The translations under genes and the position numbers were made by a program. Below the pieces are notes generated by a model. It was given only the letters and a program-made list of their open reading frames with translations, did no database searches and was not told the DNA's origin. Below, piece by piece: positions 55,229 to 64,000 of a DNA stretch of 64,000 bases (within the stretch, counting starts at the first letter, position 1; every line of letters starts with the position of its first letter). Source of the DNA: Anthoceros angustus (taxonomy: Eukaryota; Streptophyta; Anthocerotopsida; Anthocerotales; Anthocerotaceae); NCBI GenBank assembly GCA_010909165.1, contig MU008212.1, positions 186,001 to 250,000 of the forward strand. The letters are read 5' to 3'.

Positions 55229-56574
55229 GGAGTCCGGAGCGTCGAGAATCAGAGGATAGGTCGGGCTTACCCGGCAGGAACCATTCCAGAACCCGGGGAG
55301 GAAAATGGCGTAGGATTAGACTCATCCGAGCACAGAAAGAAGCAACTGGAGGCCAAGAAGAAGCGCAAAAAAGAAGATCGGCGAGACCGGCGCCAGGAGG
55401 ACAAGGACAAGGCCAAGGTGAAAGAGGAGAAAAAAAAGAAGACGCAGGTTCAGGGACAGCCGGCAAACATTCCGCCCTCAGCAGCGCCTGCTGGTGCTGC
55501 GCCGCTGGGAGCATCCGGCATGGATGCAGCTCCGGCGGCAGCAGCACCTGGCGCACCTACGGCCGCGGCCGCCGCCGCCGCAGCAGCAGTGGTGCAGGGG
55601 AGTAGCTCTCAGCTGGAGCAGGAAGGAGGGACGGGGATCAGAAGGGGTCCACAGCCTACTCCCAATCAGCTGGCTGTGGAGAGCACCTCCGAGTCGATCC
55701 ACCGAGCCATTTCCCTCTTGCACGAGATTGAGCTTAACGTCACCAATTTTGCTATGCATCAGCAGCTTCTGCTGCTGGATCGTCTGTAAGTGGGGAGTAA
55801 GAATTCCTTGCGTTTTTGCTGTCCCTGTTTTCTGAAGCTCCTCATTTATGCTTGCTCTGACTTGTTACAGAGGGTTTTTGGCGAATGAGTTCTCTGCAAT
55901 GCAAACGGCATCAAGTGGGTGCAATATACAGATACCCGTGGAAGTGATCAGGTATTTTCTCGTGCCTAACTTCTTACGGCACAAGTGATGGCGTGTTGAT
56001 AAATCTAATGTTTTTCAGGGTTCCCATAGATAGGGCAGACTCTGTTGGAGTCGTGTTTCGTGGCTTGGTACAAGATCTCTTGCTGACGAGTGACTCCGGC
56101 TGATTTTCAAAGGTTCATCGACGAAGGCCTTGAGCCAGACCAATATTCTAGGGACCTTCTTAAGAACTGCGAGCAGCGGAACCAGGCCACCAAGGGCAAA
56201 GTGGACGCCTTTAAGGTAATGGTTTGCCGTGTATTTGTGAGAGTCATGATGCAAGCGCTTATAACCTAACTTGAGGCATGCGTCAGGACCTACGGAAACA
56301 TCTGTTGGACGAGATCGACGAAGCCTTCCCAAAAGAGATCGAGTATTTTCGAGAGATGCGGTCAGCCGCTCTTGCGGTAACCTCTCCTAACCTACAAGTA
56401 GCGTCCTGTGAAGCTATATGCTTCTTCGCCTGGGGTCTCCTGTGGATGTCAGTTCGTTCCCGCAAGTGGCTTGGGAGTTCACACGGGCCGGGGTTTTGAC
56501 AGGAATCTAGGAGGCTCCACCAATCCACAAACTCGCTGGCCAATGGTGATGTGAAAGTGAAAGGGGAACATTAA
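55229..56574 (+). CDS. MED10: Mediator complex subunit 10
   Basis: MED10 is a middle-module subunit of Mediator, linking transcription factors to RNA polymerase II in the nucleus. Five coding segments by GT/AG signals: from at least 55229 to 55785, then 55871-55951, 56113-56215, 56287-56376 and 56503-56574 (TAA). The core reads ESIHRAISLLHEIELNVTNF, then CNIQIPVEVIR, FIDEGLEPDQYSRDLL, NCEQRNQATKGKVDAFK, DLRKHLLDEIDEAFPKEIEY and a tail NSLANGDVKVKGEH. These are the diagnostic MED10 blocks. Before the core is an unusual low-complexity extension: a Lys/Glu/Arg-rich stretch (KKKRKKEDRRDRRQEDKDK) and Ala/Pro runs. The start codon was not resolved, as no in-frame ATG occurs after the stop at 55226; an upstream exon is likely. 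Confidence 0.92.
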
Positions 56575-56891
56575 TCGGGTTTGTCACTTGTACAGTTGCG
56601 GTGTCGACGGTGGAATAACTGCTCAATGGTTACGGGCCAATCTTCACGGTTCCACTGTTTTTATACCAGAGATATAACGAGGTATTTGTTTATTGCCGAA
56701 ATATTTTCTGCTCATCAATTTTCACTAGTTTCGTCGGGAGTCATATCGTAAGCTCAAGACGAAATACGATCCAGTCTCAAAATTGCTCCTGAAGAAATAT
56801 TCAATAGCCTAAAATGCTCACTTTTGTCGTTTACGAGGAGTATTTCCCTTCAGATGAGGACTGTTTGATGTGGATGGTTTCTCCCACTTCT
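56575..56891. other. Convergent intergenic region
   Basis: About 317 bp between the MED10 stop and the likely MORC stop on the opposite strand. It must hold both 3' UTRs. No clear gene. Confidence 0.6.
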
Positions 56892-59800
56892 TTACCAAGC
56901 GCTTTCTTCTTGAACTGCCTTCCCCAATCTCCTGTTTTGCAGTATCCTTGTTCTCTGTAGGGGCAAACAGTACCAGTACCTGGTATTAAGACCCTGTCTA
57001 CGATAGGAAGCAGCTGAGATGTTCAGACCTGACTGCCAGAAGTTTGATGGTTCAAATCGACCACTACCTTTGTCAGGTGACGACCTGTCCAACGTGATCT
57101 CTGAGTCCGTGGTTGGTCCATTCTCAACTTTAACTGTGACCACATTATCAGACGCCTCTTCCGGCATCTGGCATTTTCCCCTGAAGGGCGGCAAGTAGCA
57201 AAACCTGCAGAAACAAGGATGAAAAAGAATGAAACATTTGGAATCTCGCCGGAAACAATAGGGTAAGGCAAGAGCCGTATGGATGTCCAGCGTACCATTC
57301 ATCTGGTAACCTCTCAGTGTCAAAGCCTGCAGGAAGTCTTCGCCATTTCAGGCACTTGTCACATTGTGCCCAGCCGTTGTCTGGGATCAGACCTTGTCCA
57401 TCTTCTACCTGTACCCACAATTCGCACATCCTAAGTTAGGGCTTGGAATAGGGATTGAGGTGATCACATTCAAAGAATATTTATGGTCATTCGAGAAGCT
57501 CACCTTCGGGAGCTTCTCGAATTCATCCTCCCAGTATGCATGGATTTCCTTCGCTAGTGCCTTTTCCAACTCTGCATATGCTTCACTGTCCTCAAAGCCC
57601 TGTTTGGTGTTCAGCACCCCACCTATAGCTTTATCCCCCTACAGCACAAACAAACTCAGATCAATGGTGGAAAGGAGAAAACTAAAAACATAGTTAAAAA
57701 TCTTCTGATTCTCAAGAAGGCTGTACTCAAGTCTTGCAGGTGTAGAGCCAAACCCAAATTGCCGTCGTGTCAACAACCCCAATAACTCCTCGCCCCACGT
57801 CTGCACTGTGCATTAATCGACCAACTCGTTTGTAAGCCTGCAATAGGATGCACCATAGAATGACCTAGAGCATCAGTACCAACCACCAAGACGTAATTGC
57901 TGAAGGTTCTTCATTACTGCCACCAGGCAGAAGATTACCTCAATAAGTCGCCCATGCCAATACAAAAAAACCCCACAGTTAGCTCGTTCTCTCTCCTTAG
58001 AGGACAATCCCATGGTCAATAACAGCTCCTTTCCTTGCACTACTAGCGTTCTTTTGCGTGTCCTACTTAAAGACTCGCCCAGCTTCCTGGTTTTGACCTT
58101 TATAAACACGGCATTCACGCTTTTACTAGACAGCTAATCCACTGCCACTGAACTCTATGCACTTGCACAAGGTAATTTTCAGCAAGCAGGCAGCACAAAA
58201 GGACTATTATATGTGCTCTTCTTACCACTACACCCTGAACGTGGACTTTCATCCTTGGATGAAGAAACAGGACCTCCACATAAGCTCGGAGGGAGTAATC
58301 AAGTGGGACCTACATACATCACGAAGTCATGTTGCTTGAGAACTGGCATTTTCATGCGCACACAATGATGAGGAAAGAAGTGGAATAACTTACATTGTGA
58401 CTTATCTGTCCAGGACGGGTCCGAGGCCGCTTCGAGGTGATAAGAATATCATTTTCTTCTTCCCCTTCACCATCCCACTGCAACCTATAGGTCTCCCCCC
58501 ACTTCTCCAGGTTATATACATAAATTCGGGTTCCGGTCCGGGAAATTTTTTCAAACTCAACCCCAATATTGAACTTATCGAAAGGTGAATGCTCTTTCAC
58601 AGCCTTCAGGTATTTCTTAGCCTCATCTTCACTTTGAGCTTCATGGTCAACCTCCATTCGCCCAGCTTTCCAGGCCCAAGTCACAATTGGTATTTGCAAC
58701 ACCTGTGAGCGTGGGTATAAATGTGAGTAAAGGATTCAAAGTACAATTGACAGGAAACGCGCAGAAACAGTTCGCCAGATAGACAAAGACAACTAACTAT
58801 CTCACCTCATTCCCTTGATTGAAGGAAGTAGATAGGAACCCCATTGAACGGCTGTTTTGGCACTGAGTCAAGATGATGGCATCTTTCCCAATCCTCATGG
58901 CCCCTGACTAGAAAAGTAAAGGAGCCCCAGATTAGTAACTGGAAACATGTCACCCTTCGGACTCTTAACTCTAACCGGCACACATTGCGGCTGAATGTGA
59001 TGCACTATGTAAGGAAGTGTCTCAGCAGACACAGCTACCTTGAAACCGACACCAAATCGACCAATACGATCAACATCCTCTTCCTTAGCATGTTCATGCC
59101 CGAAGGAGAGCATCCGACAAATCTCTTTGTGGTTCATCCCACATCCATTGTCCGCGAACACCAGTATTGGTATGGGGGTATCCTGATCTTTTAGCCTTCC
59201 CATGTCCACAAAAATTTCAAGACTGTACCGGCACAATACAAAAAGTCTTAGCACAAAGAGCAACCTGTGGCATCATACAGGATGTTGCCAACAGCGGTAT
59301 ATAACAGAATGAATCAACCTTCTCACAACTCTACAATTCCAATTCCAGTGTACCCAGCAGAAACAATTTTTCGGGGACGCACCGTGTTGCTGAGGCATCA
59401 CGTGCGTTGTCGATCAATTCTGCCATGCCTCCGAACAGCCAAGATGCATGATTCTGGCTCAAAGTCTGCAGGTAGTTGGGATGCATATGGGAAACCATTG
59501 AATCTTTGGCTAGCAACATAGATTCGACTTCAGGCTGCAAAGGTGCCTGAGGACTTGCCACTGCCAAACAGTCCAGCAACTGCTATTAGTATCCTTCACA
59601 CTGCCTGTAATTGCTCAGCAGACGAGGGACAACTAAGTGTCAACAAACAAACCATTAAGCCTCGGATCGCGTGATTTATGACTATGAGATTGTTTGGAAG
59701 GCATATGTTTAACTGCTCTCCCCTCTAGCCTGCGATAGCTGACATAGACACAGCACCCAGAGTCTTTGGGCTTGTCAACAGGAGAGTTGATCCACAGCTC

Positions 59801-60899
59801 CCAGCCATCGAAGCGGATGTATGCAACCTGCACGTTCGAGGTAAGGGTCATACAAAGAGGAAAAACAAACACTTGCAACAGTTGTCTTTACACAGTTCAC
59901 TTACACAGCATAGCCATTATGAGTTCCACTGAAAAACAGTGCTGTACATGTCTAGACCGCTCACCCTGTCGTGGTCCCAAAGAAAATCAGTGAATTTTCT
60001 CCACTCATCAACTGTTGCAGTCCTATCCCCGAATGGATATACAAGAAACTTCGGCAACCCAGCAAGTGAAACCACTGTAGAACTCTGTACACGATGTATT
60101 TGAAGCTGCATTTCCTTGGACCTGTGAAATCCAGGAAGTCAGTTGCATTGCACATAGTATTGGGCCGACGGTCAGTGCGACTCACACTGTGAATGGAAGT
60201 CTCTCGAAGCTCACAACCGGTGAAATCTTTTTTCCATCCATCACCAGATTTGCAATACACTGGATTTCTCGTCCTGCACGGAAGAGACAGCAGTATCAGA
60301 AAAACGATAGCGAATTGTTTGACAATTCGCCACAAAGAGATAGAAACCGCAAGCCTAACCTTCTCCTTGTGCTAATACTGCTTCCACTTGTCTTCTTGGG
60401 AAGGCGTAGTATTCAGGAGTATTAGGCGGAGGGCACGCCAGCAGCGAAGGGGTAGGCCGCTGCATTGCGTCAGACGCTGGCGTAGATAGACCAGAATCAG
60501 CCTCTGGCAACATGGCATGTCTGGTGCTCCCTTGGCTTGGGTACGCCTGTGCATATACCGGTATTGGGAAAAAACCCCCTGGGCCTGGCTGCATCACAGG
60601 TGGGCTTGGGAATAGTGCGCCTCCAGCGCCTGAGCACAAGACAGCCGAGTCCGGGCCTATTTCCAATCCATGCTGCGGAAAGAAAGGAGAGAGTCCCACG
60701 AAAGGACCGTCGCTCCCTGGCATCCAGGTCCGAACGCCATATTCAACTGCCTGCACCATTTCCGCAGCGGCAGGGCCTGTAATTGATTGTGAGTCTGCAA
60801 CAGGACACAAGAGGCGAACTAGTCAGCGCTTCCTGCTTCAAGAAGTGAGCTCATACTAAACACCAGCTCATCCAGCCGCAAATCTTTGCGCCCGTACAT
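56892..60899 (-). CDS. MORC: MORC-family GHKL ATPase with CW zinc finger
   Basis: A nuclear ATPase of the Microrchidia family, acting in chromatin compaction and transposon silencing in plants and animals. Fifteen exons fit GT/AG: 60899-60857, 60794-60360, 60273-60186, 60121-59965, 59827-59653, 59560-59383, 59222-59039, 58907-58806, 58702-58394, 58309-58226, 58097-57939, 57837-57754, 57638-57504, 57408-57296 and 57204-56892, about 850 residues. In order: a Pro/Gly-rich N-terminus; an unnamed domain (GLPKFLVYPFGDRTA, YIRFDGWELW); the GHKL ATPase with N-box MAELIDNARDA, G1 DNGCGM and G2 GRFGVGFK; the S5-like lid (VPLDYSLRAYVEVLF, CGVFLYWHGRLIE); and a CW finger (WAQCDKCLKWRRLP, then FCYLPPFRGKCQMPEE). 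All key ATPase and CW residues are present. Start and last-exon end are the least certain. Confidence 0.92.
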
Positions 60900-61560
60900 T
60901 CCAGAGGCCGGTTCACATCCATGCCTTCGCCCCTTCAACGCGCCCCCACCACCACGGCAAAACATAACCACCAACACAATTCCCTGATCCCGATACCTCT
61001 CCGCGACAAAACTGACACACTCAGCGCATCCGGTTCCGCGCATGACGGTCTCAGACCTGTCCTGCAAAGAAGCAAGCGGCAAGAAACTCATAAGCCAGGG
61101 CGCCACCACAATCCCCATCCTGTGAAAGCGCTTGAGGCGGGCAAAGGCAGCACATCGGACAACAACTTGAGGATCAAACGCACCTTAGAGGCAACAACAA
61201 AAAAGGCGCGCTCTCACAGACAGCAGAATAATGCACACAGCGCCGCACTGCGAGCTTCCAACTGGGCAGAACCTTGGAGGGAGAAGAAGCTAAGACGTAC
61301 AAAAATGCGATGAGCAGCAGATATGCAATCGATTTTGAAAGGCCGACACTGTCTGGCAGCAGATTTGCCGCCACTTCCAGAGCGCGGGACCGAATGGCGG
61401 CCTGGCGGTGATTCGCCCTCCGCGCGCCGCCTGCTCTGAGATCGTCACGCCCCACGACTTGTAGCGCGTGCAAAGCGCCAGGTCTAGGATTCTTCACCTG
61501 ATAGTGTTCTGAGCTGTTACGTCCGACCGCCTTTAGAGCTGCTGCACGCAAATCACGTCC
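60900..61560 (-). promoter_or_regulatory. Presumed 5' UTR/promoter of the MORC gene
   Basis: GC-moderate sequence upstream of the proposed MORC start. Two minus frames exist: 60819-61118, whose last part overlaps exon 1 in the same frame, and 61174-61551, with a hydrophobic stretch IAYLLLIAFLYVLA. Either could be an extra N-terminal exon, so the true start may lie further upstream. Confidence 0.35.
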
Positions 61561-62280
61561 CTAACGGGGAGCCCACTGGATTACGGTATATAAGCTATAT
61601 TTCAATCAATCTCATGATACAGTATGTACTGTACATACAATCGTCAAACGATTGGATGTACCGATTGGCGGTTTCCCAGGGCAGGCCACGTAGCAATCAG
61701 TCCTTGGCCTGGGATCCACTTCCACGTGTGACGTACTGTAATACTACACAGAGGGAAATCATATACTGTATCCCAGTCGCAGAAGTCGCGCCAACAATTT
61801 AATGTGATGGCCTCCAAATGGCTTAAGCCAAAAGGACACCGCTGTTAAGCATCCTACGCTTAGACTCAGATCGGTACTTAGATTGGGTGTTTTGAGGGAG
61901 AGGATTCCTCGGTGCAAGTAGCTTAGGCACAGGATGGTACAAGGTGTTAAGTTCCAAGTTCCAGGACAATTCCGTCCAAGCAGGACTTTTCTTCTACGTA
62001 CTACCCACACAGTGGGGAAGCAAGTGAATACCGAGAATTGCTTTGGACCTCCGATTCTGGACACGATATTAGATACCAAGGTAGTTGAAATCATCGTATA
62101 GCACCTGTGTAGGAACATAATCCCATTTTCATGGGCGCGCCAAATTCCCAAGCGAGAGGTTAGTGAATCGATCGAAATTCCCTAGCGACTAGTGCGAGTT
62201 GTTAACCATGCCCGAGACCACCCTTCATGATCGTAATCGCACGTCCAGTGGATAGGAAACCGCAACTTGACGTCTGTCCT
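61561..62280. other. Intergenic region, no gene seen
   Basis: Between the MORC 5' region and the end of the rightmost gene. Contains a palindromic GTATGTACTGTACATAC at 61623-61639 but no supported coding sequence. The minus frame 61759-62151 lacks any recognisable feature. Confidence 0.45.
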
Positions 62281-64000
62281 TCAATGTTCGTCAAGCAGCT
62301 GCGTGGCATTGAAGGCGAGGTTAACACGAGAGCGGCCGACAAAGTACGCACTGACCTGGATTAGGGGGCGTGTTCGAACCTTCTTGGCGTTGTGAAACCG
62401 GGCCTTGACTTTGGCTATGAAGTCCTGAGTGAGACCGGATGGCTGAAAGAGCGGGGAAGAGTGCAGGCGGTTGTTAGCCACAAACTTGAAGGCGAAAGAG
62501 AGGTAGAGCTCTGAGTTGCTTCAGGCCACACCTACCTCCTGGTCCAAGTTGTGACAGTAGAGATTGGATCCCCCCGGATTTCCTGCATTTGTCATTCCAA
62601 GTATCAGGAGAGATGCCACTTGGGGACTGATGAAATATCAGCCTAGACATTGTGGTGGTGATTGTTCTTACGTCGATGGGTGTTGCTGATGTCTCTGATG
62701 CCAGCTACAGTGGCTTGCTCTACATAAGATCTTGGGGATGGCTCCTCTGTAAAGAGAATATGCTTGTTTAGTGAGCTAAAAGAAAGTGTGTTTTTGAGGA
62801 TTCGAAGGAAGTTCAGGCTAGTGAACTGCTTACCGTCACATGCCTTGTTGTAGTTGACGACAACGTTGGGAGGTGCAGTAACAACCTGAAATACGCAAGG
62901 TGTGGTTAAAGTATCTTTCAGCGTCGTTGTGGGGTCAGTACGAACGGACGGCACAGGCATTTGTTTCTCCAACCTGGCATGGTGGATTGTGTTCCAAGTG
63001 GTATAACCGATCTTCTAGCCCAACAAGTCGATCCTGCAAAGTCGGGTGCGAGGTCATCCCAAATGGATAACTATGAGATCTGAGAAATTATTTGTCTTTT
63101 CTTATGATTGCATCTCGGATTCAAGGAGCACCTGTATATTGGCAGTGGTTGTGTTCAGACCTTGCTCTAAAACGCAGAAACGCTCCGCCATCTGGTCCGA
63201 GATGTCTACCTGCTCAAACAGATTGTACACATTCAACTGAAAGCACGTAGGGTGAGTCCATGCCCTAAACAGCATGGATTGCAGTGTACCCCTAACCCGC
63301 ACTTACGAGCTTTTGATACATCTCCTGGTAGCTATTTCTCAGGGCACAGAAAGCCTCCAAAGAGCGCTTGGCACGAGGTTCTCGTTTCCCGTGACCTCTC
63401 TCAATTGTCACCTGATAGTACAGCACCCGGGCTGTCAAGTTTGTCACTTGCTGCTTATAGCTTGTTGAACACCAATGAGAACAGAGAGGGCTGGGGGGCA
63501 GACCTTCGTTGGTGATGCTGCACGCAACCTGCAGCCGCTGTGGTCCTGTAGTCATGAATAGTGGATCATGAACATGGCTGGCACCTAAATGCGGCACCCA
63601 TGAAGAAGGTGCCAATGATGAGGTAATGGAGATCAGTTTTCAAGAGGCACCTCTCCTTGCTGATGAGCCCTGGTCTCATGGATGTCCTGATGCTTCGAAT
63701 AAGGCACGTGCTCTTCTGAGTACTGATCCAATTCCGACATCTCCTCATCCTGCAGCCGTTCTTCGTTAGAGGTCGACCATCCGACACAGAAGGTCGCCCT
63801 AACCTTGGATGTGAGGTACGTACTACCAGACATGGCTGGGCTGGGGGTACTTGGTTCTCCATTTCGCACTTGTTGGATTGGCGAGCACTTTTCAGCTAAT
63901 GCGATGGAGATGAAGTCAGAGCACATGTTGGGGGTTTCCGCCACAAGAAGTACCAACCATCTCTAGGTTGTTTCCGTAACAAGAAGTACTCACCTTGCAC
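62281..64000 (-). CDS. Unrecognised intron-containing gene (3' part)
   Basis: The 5' end lies beyond the window: the last seven bases (63994-64000) form an exon end followed by GTGAGT. Coding stretches on the minus strand: about 63650-63960 (MCSDFISIALAEKCSPIQQV; acidic SNEERLQDEEMSELDQYSEE); 63307 to about 63500 (NLTARVLYYQVTIERGHGK, LEAFCALRNSYQEMYQKL); 63236-63132 (LNVYNLFEQVDISDQMAERF, VLEQGLNTTTANIQ); about 63035-62975 (DRLVGLEDRLYHLEHNPPC); about 62910-62830 (VVTAPPNVVVNYNKACD); and a last part ending at 62281 (LTQDFIAKVKARFHNAKKV, NLAFNATQLLDEH). Helical middle, probably coiled-coil; no catalytic motif. I cannot assign a family. Splice signals and composition support a real host gene. 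Confidence 0.6.

Noticed and set aside
58157-58588. Plus-strand frames inside the MORC gene
   Set aside because: They are antisense to MORC exons with strong family conservation and consistent splice sites.

Overview
This is eukaryotic nuclear DNA, most likely from a streptophyte green alga. The right end carries intron-containing host genes: a Mediator MED10 subunit, a plant-type MORC ATPase with a CW zinc finger, and an unrecognised gene. The rest is a graveyard of LTR retrotransposons. A Ty3/gypsy lineage that carries a DNMT3-like cytosine methyltransferase points to a charophyte such as Klebsormidium, because retrotransposon-borne DNMTs have been reported from charophytes and dinoflagellates. 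That placement is inference.

Layout. 1-6.2 kb is the GC-rich remnant of a gag-type LTR element blown up by two nearly T-free minisatellites, followed by an LTR. 6.2-8.7 kb is an AT-rich island. 8.7-11.4 kb holds a doubtful LINE remnant and the 3' end of a Ty1/copia element on the minus strand. 11.4-12.5 kb holds an unrecognised gene family, 12.5-12.8 kb two SINE-like units, and 13.3-16.7 kb a 1.7-kb tandem duplication. 16.7-28.5 kb holds two tandem, heavily indel-scarred copies (A and B) of a minus-strand Ty3/gypsy element. Its order is gag/zinc knuckle, protease, C5 DNA methyltransferase, reverse transcriptase, RNase H and integrase, with a PHD finger at the end of copy A. 28.5-33 kb is a second minus-strand element of unclear family. 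33.2-37.4 kb is a plus-strand element ending in what looks like a DNA N6-adenine/N4-cytosine-type methyltransferase. 38-39.8 kb holds gag-like debris and a 0.5-kb repeat. 39.8-43.4 kb is a gag region plus LTR. 43.5-46.4 kb is a minus-strand Ty1/copia remnant. 46.7-53.3 kb is a plus-strand Ty3/gypsy element cut off inside integrase. 53.3-54.6 kb is other retroelement debris. 55.2-64 kb is host genes.

The most interesting points: (1) a Ty3/gypsy element carrying a DNMT-like domain with an unusual Trp-Glu-Cys in place of the Pro-Cys catalytic motif, plus a PHD finger; (2) a second, unrelated methyltransferase type in a neighbouring element; (3) minisatellites born in place from Ty1/copia RNase H codons (33-bp and 27-bp units, both whole codons); (4) a chimeric junction in copy B that looks like template switching between two element families; (5) indels between repeat copies that concentrate in CG-rich spots, which may reflect methylation, either biologically or as a sequencing artefact.

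Almost every transposon reading frame here is broken, so coordinates of transposon domains are approximate. Exon borders of the MED10 and MORC genes were placed by hand from GT/AG signals and family conservation.
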